A DNA stretch of 64,000 nucleotides from Pontibacter kalidii (lineage in GTDB: Bacteria; Bacteroidota; Bacteroidia; Cytophagales; Hymenobacteraceae). Location of the stretch: the NCBI RefSeq assembly GCF_026278245.1, contig NZ_CP111079.1, positions 62,001 to 126,000 on the forward strand. The letters are read 5' to 3'. The notes under the pieces were generated by a model that worked only from the letters and a program-made list of their open reading frames with translations, was not told the DNA's origin and did not search any database. Shown here in pieces: positions 24,371 to 32,931 of this stretch (position 1 is its first letter; the number at the start of each line of letters is the position of its first letter). A program made the translations under genes and the position numbers.

Positions 24371-25631
24371 TAGGAGTGTTCGGAAGTTGTTTACGTTTTC
24401 ATATTGGCAAAGACAATCTCTGGTTTTCCTCCTGCTATGACGATAAGCAAGGCCGTGATACGTTCATCAAGCTCCATGGCAAATCTTCTTTTGGCGGTTT
24501 TGTATCCCAGCTCATTTACTTTCCTGTAGACCAACAGCATCATGGCCAGTATCAGCGTCATGTAAAGGATGATTTTGATACCGTTGAGGCTGACCGTGAG
24601 CAGATGGGAGAGGTTGAGCTCCTGCTTGAGAAAGCGGAAGAAGACCTCTATGTCCCAGCGCCTGCGGTAGAGCCTGGCAATGGCCTTAGCCGATACGTCA
24701 AAGCGGTTGGTGAGCAAGGGAATCACTTTGCCTTTGTCGGTCACAGCTTTGATGAGGCGAAAAGGCACCTCGACCTGCTTGCCATGGGAGTAGAGCCAAC
24801 ACAACTCATCGCTGAGGATGCGCACGTTGCCTACCCGCTCTCCAGCCGCCGTCGAGAAACAAGTGCCGGTTTGGCAGCGGGCATTCTTCTTGAGCCGGGT
24901 GATAAACCAAAGCTGCTTTGCATCTATCCGGCAAAAGCTCCTGCGCTGCTGCACGCCCCTGTCGAAGACAACCACGTTGTCCTCGGCTGCTACCTGGCCC
25001 AGGATAAGCCTGGCAATGGTCTTGTCCTCGCTCAACTCGGATTGTTTGGAAAACAGCTCCACGGAGGAGGGAAACAGGTCCTGCAGGGCCAGCGTGTACT
25101 TGATCTGTTTTTTGCCGTCCTTCTTGCGCCCCACACGCATACCGGCCTCCAATTTGTTGGCCTGCTCGCAAACCATGGTCGAGTCAACCCGGGTAATGGA
25201 GTGGCCTGCTGCCTGCTGCTCCCCGTAGTGGCGCGAGAAGAGGTGATAGACCTGCTGATAGGCCTGCTCAAAAAAGCTCACTGGCATGGTGGCCAGCCTG
25301 TCGGAGAGGGAGCTGTGGCTGATCTGGGAAGAGGCATCGAGCTTGGCAAACGCCCGGAACTTGGCTGTGTTGAAATAATCTGCTAGGCTCCGCTGCCCTA
25401 TTCTCTCATCACTTATCAGACCGTAGAGCAGCAGGTAAAACATGCTGCGCCCATACAACTTATGCACCTTGTAATCAACTCTCGTCTGATGGGCAAGAGC
25501 AGAAAAGCTCTCCTCGGGAATATACTGCAGTAAGGATTCCACACTTACTTTGGTAGAGGATATAATAGCGGCCATAACTTTTATGCATTATCCTTTCTTT
25601 TACGATTCCATAACTCTTCCGAACACTCCTA
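24371..25631 (-). mobile_element. complete IS4-family insertion sequence
   Basis: 1261 bp. Perfect 16-bp terminal inverted repeats TAGGAGTGTTCGGAAG (24371-24386 and 25616-25631), flanked by identical 9-bp duplications ATTACAAAC (24362-24370 and 25632-25640). One transposase fills the element. Perfect ends and duplications imply a recent insertion. Removing it restores a GGATTACAAACC palindrome of the local repeat family, so the element entered an intergenic hairpin. Confidence 0.95.
24391..25575 (-). CDS. IS4-family DDE transposase
   Basis: 394 residues. Catalytic triad: first Asp in ITRVDSTMVCEQANKL, second Asp in NVVVFDRGVQQRRSF, and the Y-(2)-R-(3)-E-(6)-K signature in LYRRRWDIEVFFRFLKQELNL. 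Reading frame is intact, so it is probably active. Start and stop lie within 60 bases of the IS ends. Confidence 0.95.
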   Translation of the reverse strand: MAAIISSTKVSVESLLQYIPEESFSALAHQTRVDYKVHKLYGRSMFYLLLYGLISDERIGQRSLADYFNTAKFRAFAKLDASSQISHSSLSDRLATMPVSFFEQAYQQVYHLFSRHYGEQQAAGHSITRVDSTMVCEQANKLEAGMRVGRKKDGKKQIKYTLALQDLFPSSVELFSKQSELSEDKTIARLILGQVAAEDNVVVFDRGVQQRRSFCRIDAKQLWFITRLKKNARCQTGTCFSTAAGERVGNVRILSDELCWLYSHGKQVEVPFRLIKAVTDKGKVIPLLTNRFDVSAKAIARLYRRRWDIEVFFRFLKQELNLSHLLTVSLNGIKIILYMTLILAMMLLVYRKVNELGYKTAKRRFAMELDERITALLIVIAGGKPEIVFANMKT

Positions 25632-25706
25632 ATTACAAACCCGAAAGAGCGGACAGATAGGCCCTTGCATTCCGTATACAACTGTAAAGGAAACCTAACC
25701 CAGCCA

Positions 25707-26126
25707 ATGGAGCAGAATTTTATACATTACAAGAACAGCCTGGGCCGGCGTTACTGCACAATCAGGTACCTGGAAAACAATAAAGCACTATCGATTATCT
25801 GGAAAGGCACCGCCACCGGAGAAAGTATAAAAGAGGTGGAGGATGGAATACGGGAGTTTATCGGAAGGCATGATTGCCGCGCCGTTATAATCGATGTACA
25901 GGATTTCTTTGATGCTTCTACCGAATTCCTGACAGACATAATAAAATATGATTGGATTAAAAAAGCGGGGAGCAACTCGGATATTCGGCTTATAGCCAAT
26001 GTAGTAAGCCCAGGGGCCACAATACCAAGAGCAACTCCTGAAAGTGTCCATGGCCCGGAGATAAGGTTCTTTTATCATAAATTGGAAGCCGTGGAGTGGG
26101 TTAACAACAATATTTTAAAAGGCTGA
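25707..26126 (+). CDS. STAS-like protein of unknown function
   Basis: 139 residues when started at MEQNFIHYKN; an upstream ATG at 25665 adds 14 residues. Alternating strands and helices (CTIRYLENNKALSIIWKG; HDCRAVIIDVQDFFDASTEFLTDII; DIRLIANVVSPGATIP) recall the STAS/SpoIIAA fold, without a confident family match. Cytoplasmic. It begins just beyond the IS, which may have separated it from its original promoter. Confidence 0.65.
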   Translation: MEQNFIHYKNSLGRRYCTIRYLENNKALSIIWKGTATGESIKEVEDGIREFIGRHDCRAVIIDVQDFFDASTEFLTDIIKYDWIKKAGSNSDIRLIANVVSPGATIPRATPESVHGPEIRFFYHKLEAVEWVNNNILKG

Positions 26127-26147
26127 AGCGGGACAGGTGTAGAATTA

Positions 26148-26274
26148 GCAGACCCTGGCCGCGCTCAAATACTGAAGGAATTAGGTATCCAGTTCCTTCG
26201 CCTTTAAAGATGTTTGCCAGCAGTTGGAGGCAGTGCCTGAGGAAATAAAAGCTTACTTTAGTAAGAACATGTAG
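26148..26274 (+). pseudogene. decayed remnant resembling a DUF559 endonuclease C-terminus
   Basis: One frame reads GRAQILKELGIQFLRL then stops; the next frame continues FKDVCQQLEAVPEEIKAYF to a TAG at 26272. Joined by one frameshift, the two pieces resemble the end of DUF559/Vsr-like endonucleases (R-x-x-x-L-x-x-L-G-x-x-x-L-R-F ... V-x-x-x-L-E-x-V). Fewer than 45 codons survive and the match is from memory. Confidence 0.35.
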
Positions 26275-26371
26275 TGACGTGCAATACAGTTCAAAGTAGT
26301 AAGTAAAAACTCCCCTCCTTAGACAAGGAGGGGGTAAATAGCTTTCTAACTCCCCAACGCTCTAAATCCAA

Positions 26372-27145
26372 TCACCTTCCCTTAAACTCCGGCTTGCGTT
26401 TCTCTACAAAGGCATTCATGCCTTCGGTCTGGTCTTCGGAGGCGAAGCAGAGGTAGAAGTTCTTGCGTTCAAAGTATAGGCCTTCGTCCAGGTTGGTTTC
26501 GAAGGAGCGGTTCACGGCTTCCTTGGCGAGTTTTGCCGCTACCGGTGACATCTGCGCTACTTCCGAGGCCAGTTTAAAGGCCTCTTCCAGGTACAGCTCC
26601 ACCGGCACCACACGGTTTACCAACCCATGCTTCTCTGCTTCGTCGGCGCTCATGAACTTTCCGGTCAGCACCATTTCCATGGCTTTGGCCTTGCCGATGG
26701 CTTTTGTCAGGCGCTGCGTGCCTCCGGCTCCCGGCATCACCCCGATCTTGATCTCCGGCTGGCCGAACTGCGCCGTTTCCGAGGCCACGATCATATCGCA
26801 GGTCATGGCCAGTTCGCAGCCGCCGCCCAGTGCGAAACCGGATACGGCAGCAATGATTGGTTTCTTCGTCTTGCGGATCTGGTCCCAGGTAGAGAACTGG
26901 TCGATGTTGAGCATGTCGATGGCGGTTTTGCCGGCCATTTGTTTAATGTCAGCGCCGGCGGCAAAGGCGCGTTCGTTACCGGTGATGATGATGGCCCGCA
27001 CGGCATCGTCCTCATCCAGCGCTTTCAGGGCATCGCGCAACTCGCCCATCAGCTGCAGGTTCAGGGCGTTCAGCTCTTTAGGTCTGTTTAATTGGATAAG
27101 CGCCACGTGCGGCTGCGCCTGCGGGGTTACAAGTATAAATTCCAT
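26372..27145 (-). CDS. enoyl-CoA hydratase/isomerase (crotonase family)
   Basis: 257 residues. RAFAAGADIKQM forms the oxyanion hole and CoA site; AVSGFALGGGCELAMTCD and FGQPEIKIGVMPGAGGTQRL carry the two catalytic glutamate regions of a genuine hydratase; the end EGMNAFVEKRKPEFKGR is typical of short-chain enoyl-CoA hydratase. It hydrates 2-enoyl-CoA in fatty acid or amino acid degradation. No other beta-oxidation gene is adjacent. Confidence 0.94.
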   Translation of the reverse strand: MEFILVTPQAQPHVALIQLNRPKELNALNLQLMGELRDALKALDEDDAVRAIIITGNERAFAAGADIKQMAGKTAIDMLNIDQFSTWDQIRKTKKPIIAAVSGFALGGGCELAMTCDMIVASETAQFGQPEIKIGVMPGAGGTQRLTKAIGKAKAMEMVLTGKFMSADEAEKHGLVNRVVPVELYLEEAFKLASEVAQMSPVAAKLAKEAVNRSFETNLDEGLYFERKNFYLCFASEDQTEGMNAFVEKRKPEFKGR

Positions 27146-27220
27146 AGTTTAGATAAGTTTCGGTTAATGACGTATGAAGTTAGCTTTTTGCTGCAAGTAT
27201 GGAAACGAGCAAAGTATAAA

Positions 27221-28495
27221 CTACCGGCTCACGATCTGGAAGGTAGTACGCGTGCGTTGCTCCAGCAGCACCTCCCTGCCCTCTGAGATGCGCTTTATAC
27301 TTTCTGCATTGTAGTTCTTGATGGTATACAGCTGCAGGTTGGTGTTGTAGTGGATTACGAACTGGTCCTGCAGCGTCTGTATCAGCCGCTGCAGGCGCTC
27401 CTGGTTGTAATCGGTGCAGATGGAGAAGGAGATAGCCGAGTTTTGCATCAGGTTGATCTTAATCCGCAGTTCCGAGAGCGCGTTAAAGATCGTGCCCAGG
27501 TTCTTCTCCGAGATAAAGGTAAAATCCTTCACCCCAAACGACACCAGGCACTGCTTCTCTTTGATAATGTAAGCCGGTGCAATCACCTCAAAGCGGCAGT
27601 CGCAGATTTTAGTGCCTTCGCCCTCCGGGTTCAGGAAAGACTTCACATAGAGCGGTATCTTTTTATTGGCCAGCGGTTTTATGGTTTTGGGATGGATCAC
27701 AGAGGCGCCGTAATAGGCCATCTCCACCGTTTCCTGGTAAGATATCTCCGGGTAGCGCACGGTATCCGCAAAATATTTGGGGTCAGCGTTGAGCAGACCT
27801 TCCACATCCTTCCAGATGTACATGCTGTCGGCATCGAGGCAGAAGGCAAAGATGGCGGCGCTAAAATCGGAGCCCTCGCGGCCCAGGGTAGTGGTGAGGC
27901 CGTTGTTGGTGCCCCCCAGGAAGCCCTGCGTTACCACCAGTCCTTGCTGCAACAGGTGGGGCACGTCGCGGCGGATCAGGCGCTCGGTCCAGGCCCAGTC
28001 TACCTTGCCCTCGCGCCAGTTAGTATCGGTTTGGATATACTTCCGGCTGTCTATCAGGGTGTTATAAATATCCTGCTCCGCCAGAAAATAATGCAGTATG
28101 GCCGACGAAAAAAGTTCGCCAAAACTGACAGTTTGATCGTATACCCTATCAAAATTGTCGTTCGGGGTGATTCCCTTTAGCTGATCGTGCAGTAGCTCGA
28201 ACAAATGCTCCAGCCGCTGAAAGGCCGGGTGCTCCTGATCTACCAACAGTTCGCGCAGCACCTGCAGGTGATAATCCTTCAGGCTTGCTAACTCAGAAGA
28301 GAAGCTTTGCTGCCGGTAAGCCAGGTGCAGCAGCGCCTCCAAGGCATTGGTGGTCTTGCCCATAGCCGACACCACCACCAGCAGCTGGCCCTCATGGCCC
28401 TGCGTTTTAAGGATGCGGGCCAGGTTCCGGAACGATCCGGCGCTTTTTACAGAGGCGCCGCCAAATTTGTATACTTTAATCCTTTCTATACTCAT
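27221..28495 (-). CDS. lysC: aspartate kinase
   Basis: 424 residues, monofunctional. KVYKFGGASVKSAGSFRNL is the kinase opening and VTQGFLGGTNNGLTTTLGREGSDFSAA the ATP/aspartate site. The C-terminal about 130 residues contain ACT-type regulatory segments (QCLVSFGVKDFTFISEKNLG; LMQNSAISFSICTDYNQERL), predicting feedback control by lysine or threonine. It starts the lysine/threonine/methionine pathway. Divergent from fbp. Confidence 0.94.
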   Translation of the reverse strand: MSIERIKVYKFGGASVKSAGSFRNLARILKTQGHEGQLLVVVSAMGKTTNALEALLHLAYRQQSFSSELASLKDYHLQVLRELLVDQEHPAFQRLEHLFELLHDQLKGITPNDNFDRVYDQTVSFGELFSSAILHYFLAEQDIYNTLIDSRKYIQTDTNWREGKVDWAWTERLIRRDVPHLLQQGLVVTQGFLGGTNNGLTTTLGREGSDFSAAIFAFCLDADSMYIWKDVEGLLNADPKYFADTVRYPEISYQETVEMAYYGASVIHPKTIKPLANKKIPLYVKSFLNPEGEGTKICDCRFEVIAPAYIIKEKQCLVSFGVKDFTFISEKNLGTIFNALSELRIKINLMQNSAISFSICTDYNQERLQRLIQTLQDQFVIHYNTNLQLYTIKNYNAESIKRISEGREVLLEQRTRTTFQIVSR

Positions 28496-28539
28496 ACACG
28501 GTAAAATTAGGCATCATTCGGAATATAGCCTAAAAATGA

Positions 28540-28547
28540 TATTTTTG
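28540..28547 (+). promoter_or_regulatory. -7 box of fbp promoter
   Basis: TATTTTTG, matching TAnnTTTG, 35 bases before the ATG. Confidence 0.5.
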
Positions 28548-28582
28548 TAATAAATTTAAAGCTATAGGTAAAAATCATCTTT

Positions 28583-29590
28583 ATGAATGACAAACTCGGA
28601 CTGCCTGTAGGCACAACGCTGGACAGGTTTATCATGAGAAAGCAAGAGGACTTCCCGTTCGCTACCGGGGAGCTGTCTCAGTTGCTTCGCGACATTGCCC
28701 TGGCGGCGAAGATCGTGAACCGCGAAATTAACCGCGCGGGCCTGCTGGATGTCACCGGCGCCTACGGTCAGCAGAACGTGCAGGGCGAGGACCAGCAGAA
28801 GCTGGACGTGATCGCAAACATCCGCTTTATACGTGCCTTGCGCAACGGCGGCGAAGTGTGCACCATCATTTCGGAGGAGGAAGACGAGGCGATCCAGACG
28901 GGCAATACCCGCGGCAAGTACATCGTTGCCATCGATCCGCTGGACGGCTCTTCCAACATCGATGTGAACGTGTCCATCGGCACGATCTTCTCGATCTACC
29001 GCCGCACCTCCGACCAAGGCTGCGACGGCACCATGGAAGATTGCCTGCAGCCGGGCGTGCGCCAGGTAGGGGCGGGTTACATCATCTACGGCTCCTCCAC
29101 CATGCTGGTGTATACCACAGGCGCAGGCGTAAACGGCTTCACCTACGACCCGACGCTGGGCGAGTTCTTCCTCTCGCACCCGAACATCTGCACGCCAAAA
29201 ACGGGTAAGATCTACTCCATCAACGAGGGTACCTACAACTTTTTCCCGGAAGGGGTGAAGCAGTATGTACAGTATTGCAAGGACAACGAGTACTCGGCGC
29301 GCTATATTGGCTCGCTGGTGGGCGATTTCCACCGAAACCTGCTCAAGGGCGGCATTTACATCTACCCCTCCACTACTAAAGTGCCCAAGGGCAAGCTGCG
29401 CCTGATGTATGAGTGCAACGCGCTGGCGTTTATTGTGGAACAGGCCGGCGGAAAGGCTACCGACGGCTCGCAGCGCATCATGGAGCTGGTGCCAACAGAA
29501 CTGCACCAACGCTGCCCGCTGTTTATCGGCTCGCCCGAGATGGTAGACAAGGCGGAGGAATTCCTGAAGGCCGAAGTGGCCGTAAACTAA
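28583..29590 (+). CDS. fbp: class I fructose-1,6-bisphosphatase
   Basis: 335 residues. The metal and phosphate signature [21 protein letters not shown] is complete (quoted in parts: IDPLDGSS and NIDVNVS), with ISEEEDEAI before it and [22 protein letters not shown] forming the substrate-binding region. It performs the committed gluconeogenic dephosphorylation of fructose 1,6-bisphosphate. A short terminator (29640-29670) follows. Confidence 0.96.
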   Translation: MNDKLGLPVGTTLDRFIMRKQEDFPFATGELSQLLRDIALAAKIVNREINRAGLLDVTGAYGQQNVQGEDQQKLDVIANIRFIRALRNGGEVCTIISEEEDEAIQTGNTRGKYIVAIDPLDGSSNIDVNVSIGTIFSIYRRTSDQGCDGTMEDCLQPGVRQVGAGYIIYGSSTMLVYTTGAGVNGFTYDPTLGEFFLSHPNICTPKTGKIYSINEGTYNFFPEGVKQYVQYCKDNEYSARYIGSLVGDFHRNLLKGGIYIYPSTTKVPKGKLRLMYECNALAFIVEQAGGKATDGSQRIMELVPTELHQRCPLFIGSPEMVDKAEEFLKAEVAVN

Positions 29591-29639
29591 CCCAACCCAT
29601 CCCAACACATCTGGAATTAGTAATCAACAACAGCATCAC

Positions 29640-29677
29640 AAAGGCAGCGGGCGGAAAGCTCTCTGCCTTTCTTGCTT
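29640..29677 (+). terminator. probable terminator of fbp
   Basis: AAAGGCAG (29640-29647) with CTGCCTTT (29663-29670) followed by a T-rich run. Confidence 0.55.
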
Positions 29678-29986
29678 TTAGCGGCTGCTGTACCTTAGCC
29701 TGGTTTCGGCTTTCTGGATCTCCCGCTTGAGTATAAGGCGGGCAATGCGGGTGGCAATGATCTCCTCGTCGGCATCCACCATGGCCTGTTTTACCTTTTG
29801 CTCGTCCACGTCAATACGGTAGAGGATGTGCAACAGGCGGCTGAAGTCGTTGCGGAGGAGCTGCTGCACGAGGTGAGCCAGCTTAAACTCCAGCGCCTCC
29901 AGGTTGGTAGAGGGCAAGTTATCCACCTCAAAAATGCGCTGCAGGTGGTTGGTGGTGCCCGTAAGTATGGCAGGTGAGTACGGCAT
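29678..29986 (-). CDS. small conserved helical protein, unknown function
   Basis: 102 residues, no signal or membrane segment. Two amphipathic helices (NLEALEFKLAHLVQQLLRND; EEIIATRIARLILKREIQKAE) surround the segment LLHILYRIDVDEQKVKQAM, which I recognise from short conserved Bacteroidota proteins without a known role. Convergent with fbp; good codon use supports it as a gene. Confidence 0.72.
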   Translation of the reverse strand: MPYSPAILTGTTNHLQRIFEVDNLPSTNLEALEFKLAHLVQQLLRNDFSRLLHILYRIDVDEQKVKQAMVDADEEIIATRIARLILKREIQKAETRLRYSSR

Positions 29987-30267
29987 CAGGCAAAGGTACG
30001 TATACTTTAGAAAATGCTGCTGAAACTATAAATAGCTGAAAGCGGCAATGTTTATACTTTATACTTTGATTAGGGTATAAAGTATACTTTTATGCCTCCC
30101 CCGCTTATGCGTTATAGCCCACGTTGCGATTACCCCGTCCCCACCCCGAGGGGAGCTATCAAGGATTCTGGACGAAAGGCTATTTGCCAAAGGACAGAGT
30201 ATAAAAGCACTTATGCTTCTCATGCTTATACTTGTGGCAACGCTAAAGCTGCAGCTACTGAATCTGA

Positions 30268-30395
30268 TCCCAGTCTTTCCGTTGAGCGCCTTGTAAATTT
30301 ACGGTGCCGAGCCGGAGGCGAGGCAGCCCGAGGTACGAGGGCAGGAAATGTACACAGCGCGATGCGGGAAGACGAGGCCTCCCGGCCTGGAGGGA
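30268..30395. repeat. structured repeat core, copy C
   Basis: The most diverged copy. TGTAAATTT (30292-30300) pairs with AAATGTACA (30346-30354) with one mismatch at the same place as in copy B; the C-G pair of copy B is G-C here (30293 with 30353). The closing hairpin is AGGCC-TCCC-GGCCT (30375-30388), where copies A and B have AGCCC/GGGCT. The first CCCA/TGGG hairpin is lost. Confidence 0.6.
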
Positions 30396-30623
30396 GCCAA
30401 AGTATGAAATGCAACAGTAGGTATGTAAGTCTGGAGGATCCGGGAGCTACAAAGTATAGCTTGGCTCAAGTTGCGGAAAGCGGCGGCTAGGGAAGTATAA
30501 ATCAAGTATACAGTATGCCCTACGCGGATTAGGAAATCCGTAGCAGAGAAGGTTCCGGACAGGGATGTCCGGAACAGCGAAAGGGAGCCGGTCGAGTTGA
30601 AAACCCAACGAATAAAAAGACAC

Positions 30624-30643
30624 GGGCTGCAAGCCCGCGCCAG
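30624..30643 (+). repeat. hairpin plus CGCCAG repeat
   Basis: GGGCTGCAAGCCC, G, CGCCAG; compare GGGTTGCAAACCC at 1758 and GGGTTACAAACCC at 22397. The T-A pair has become C-G with pairing preserved. Confidence 0.7.
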
Positions 30644-30730
30644 CAGAAGTATGGGCAAAGTACAGCTCAAGTATAAAGTAGACGCTCCTATGCTTCCATA
30701 CTTCAGGCTATGTATAAGCCGGCTGAAACA

Positions 30731-30757
30731 AAAAGCCCTCCGTTGGGGAGGGCTTTT
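30731..30757 (-). terminator. intrinsic terminator of DUF5606 gene
   Basis: AAAAGCCCTCC (30731-30741) with GGAGGGCTTTT (30747-30757); T run on the minus strand. Confidence 0.85.
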
Positions 30758-30761
30758 ATAT

Positions 30762-31262
30762 TTATGCTTCCTTCTCGGATTTCTTCTTGGAAGGCTTTTT
30801 CTCGGCAGGGGCTTTTTCCTCAGCCTCTGGTTTTTCTGTTGCCTTTTTTGATTCAGGTTTAGCTGCCTCAGTAAAGCCAACGTGTTGTCGCACGATGGCG
30901 TACCAGGTCGCCAGCTTTTTCATGTCCGACACGTATACGCGGTCCTCGTCGTAGTTTGGCAGCACGCTGGCCATAAACTCCTTGTAGTCTTCGTTTCCGG
31001 GCTTATCGCTCAGCGGCAGGCTCTCGCCATACTTTTCGTTTACGCGGTCAAACACTTCTGCAAGCGGCACGGTGCCCTCCCCGTCAGTAGTATAGATAGA
31101 GATCTCGTCGAGCAGCGACATGCGGTGGCGCGCCTGCGCTACCATGGTCTTAGGGTTCTCCTCCAGGCTCTCCAAAATCACACCGGTGCGTGTAGGCTTT
31201 ACTACACGGTACAGGCCACTCTGGCCAGAAACTGCTGCAACTTGTCTTAAATCAATAGGCAT
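30762..31262 (-). CDS. DUF5606 family protein
   Basis: 166 residues. The N-terminal part, LRQVAAVSGQSGLYRVVKPTR and IYTTDGEGTVPLAEVF, is a small barrel-like domain conserved across Bacteroidota (DUF5606), with a following helical part (YKEFMASVLPNYDEDRVYVSDMKKLATWY). The last 35 residues are a lysine/glutamate/alanine/proline-rich disordered tail that probably contacts nucleic acid or ribosomes by charge. Function unknown. It is followed closely in the same direction from the TonB-C gene (20-base gap). Confidence 0.88.
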   Translation of the reverse strand: MPIDLRQVAAVSGQSGLYRVVKPTRTGVILESLEENPKTMVAQARHRMSLLDEISIYTTDGEGTVPLAEVFDRVNEKYGESLPLSDKPGNEDYKEFMASVLPNYDEDRVYVSDMKKLATWYAIVRQHVGFTEAAKPESKKATEKPEAEEKAPAEKKPSKKKSEKEA

Positions 31263-31282
31263 AGGTAGTATGTCTGTTTCGT

Positions 31283-31702
31283 TTATAATTTAAATACGAT
31301 TGGGATGCTGGCATCCACGCCAAAGCCGGGCGCCTTAAACTTAAGCAGCCTGGCCACGCGCAGCGCCTCCTCGCCAGTGCCTGCACCGGCATTGCGCAAT
31401 ACTTTAAAATTAGACGTGGACCCATCCGGGTTCACAGTGAAGCTGATGATGCAGTCGCCCTGCACGCGGTTGCGCTTGGCCAGCATCGGGTACTGCAGCT
31501 CCTTATAGATGGCTTTGTACATGGCCTCCTGGCCTCCCTCATAGAAGTCTGCCACAGGAATGGGCTTGTCAGGTACCCAAACGTTTTCCTCTTTAGAGGC
31601 CTGAGCCGTTGCCTTGCTGCCGCTTTGGGCACTCGCCGTAACTGCCAGCATGGCAAATAAAATAAACAAAAATGAAATTCTGGTTCTCATAAGGGTAAAC
31701 AT
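31283..31702 (-). CDS. exported single TonB C-terminal domain protein
   Basis: 139 residues. A signal peptide (RISFLFILFAMLAVTASAQ) is followed by one TonB_C-like domain: YPMLAKRNRVQGDCIISFTVNPDGSTSNFKVL. It lacks the usual N-terminal membrane anchor and Pro-rich spacer of true energy-transducing TonB, so it is a periplasmic relative. Translation may begin instead at the second ATG (31690). Probably cotranscribed with the DUF5606 gene. Confidence 0.85.
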   Translation of the reverse strand: MFTLMRTRISFLFILFAMLAVTASAQSGSKATAQASKEENVWVPDKPIPVADFYEGGQEAMYKAIYKELQYPMLAKRNRVQGDCIISFTVNPDGSTSNFKVLRNAGAGTGEEALRVARLLKFKAPGFGVDASIPIVFKL

Positions 31703-31763
31703 TTAAAATTTTCTACATCACGGGGCCTGCCGCCTCTCCAGTTAAATGTTAACCTTGGTTCGC

Positions 31764-32372
31764 TCAGTGCTGATTCTGCACCTGCGCGTTCACCTCGTCT
31801 ATAAAGGTAAGGATCTCGTCGCGGCCAATCTGCTTTTCTGAGGAAGTGCGGAACATCTGGGGCAGTTCATCCCATGTTTCACGCAGTTTACGCTTCCACG
31901 CGGCTATGGTTGAGTCTGTCTTGATGGACGACTGCTTGTCGAGTTTGGTGAACACGATAACAAACGGCACGCCCATGTTGCCGAGCTGGTGGATGAACTC
32001 CACGTCTGGGGCCATCGGGTCGTGGCGGCTGTCTATCAGCACAAATACGCAGGTCAGGTTTTCCCGCTTCTGCAGGTAATAGTTGATCATACGGCGCCAT
32101 TCCTCGCGCGAGCTCTTGCTCACTTTGGCGTAGCCGTAGCCGGGCAAATCCACCAGGTACCACTCATCATTAATAAGGAAGTGGTTGATGAGTTGGGTTT
32201 TGCCTGGCTGCCCCGATGTTTTGGCAAGCTTCTTCTGCTCGGTAAGCATGTTGATGAGCGACGATTTGCCCACATTGGAGCGCCCGATAAAGGCGTACTC
32301 TGGCTTATCGGGGGTAGGGCAGGCCTCCACCTTTGTGTTACTCATCAAGAATTTAGCTTCCTTAATAACCAT
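31764..32372 (-). CDS. ysxC: ribosome biogenesis GTPase YsxC/EngB
   Basis: 202 residues. G1 GRSNVGKSSLINML, G3 DLPGYGYAKV and G4 FTKLDK are all present, with the family's PGKTQLINHF switch I. It assists 50S subunit assembly. The lead gene of a probable ysxC - TonB-C - DUF5606 run on this strand. Confidence 0.96.
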   Translation of the reverse strand: MVIKEAKFLMSNTKVEACPTPDKPEYAFIGRSNVGKSSLINMLTEQKKLAKTSGQPGKTQLINHFLINDEWYLVDLPGYGYAKVSKSSREEWRRMINYYLQKRENLTCVFVLIDSRHDPMAPDVEFIHQLGNMGVPFVIVFTKLDKQSSIKTDSTIAAWKRKLRETWDELPQMFRTSSEKQIGRDEILTFIDEVNAQVQNQH

Positions 32373-32931
32373 GCTATAACGTTTTGTGGTTCTGGTAAGT
32401 GAGGTCCCTCGCTGTTTTTAGCAGGAGAGGCACCCCTCAGGCCCCCGTTTCTAAGGGAGGCGCAACGTATAAACCCCAAAGGTAGCGAATAAATTCTCCA
32501 CGGCTGGCGGCGTTTATGGCCGCCTTACCTGTAACGCAGAAACCGGCAGAAAATTTTCGGAGCGCGCCGGCCTTGCTCATACTTGTATAGGAACTACCCT
32601 GTGAAAAGTTGTCTGATTAGTGGAAAAAATATCGCTTGTTAATATAATATATTATATATATTTGCTGTCGATTCAATTTCGTGTGAGTAACTTTATACCT
32701 ACGCCTCCTTTGCTGGCAGGCAGCCCGAAAAGCCCGCTTACTCTTTTCGGAGATCCAATACGTACACAGTTCAGAAAGTTTTATAGGGATATATGTGTTT
32801 AACATATACTAAATTTTATATATCTCGTATAGATGCAGGATTAGCTATGCCGACTGTAGAGGCTGCATCATGATCCGAAAGTATTTACCATCACCCAAAC
32901 ATTTAGGAAAGTATAACAAACCCTTTATCAC
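32373..32931. other. AT-rich intergenic region upstream of PorE-like gene
   Basis: 559 bases without a gene. An AT palindrome-rich stretch (32640-32662) ends in TATATTTG (32657-32664), a good -7 box on the plus strand, but 268 bases before the next start codon; a long leader would be needed. A second AT-rich block lies at 32790-32832. A frame at 32620-32802 has no family character. Confidence 0.5.

Larger units (their letters stand above)
29987..30761. repeat. intergenic repeat island C
   Basis: A 775-base gap. It contains a CCCCGAGGGG box (about 30132-30157), the structured core (30268-30395), an AGCTTGGCTCAAGTTGCGG unit (about 30458), hairpins GCGGATT/AATCCGT (about 30522) and TTCCGGACA/TGTCCGGAA (about 30551-30572), GGGCTGCAAGCCC-G-CGCCAG (30624-30643), and the DUF5606 terminator. 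Frames across it have no protein character. Confidence 0.8.

Noticed and set aside
32620..32802. 60-codon frame in AT-rich leader
   Set aside because: Composition follows the AT palindrome and the protein resembles nothing.
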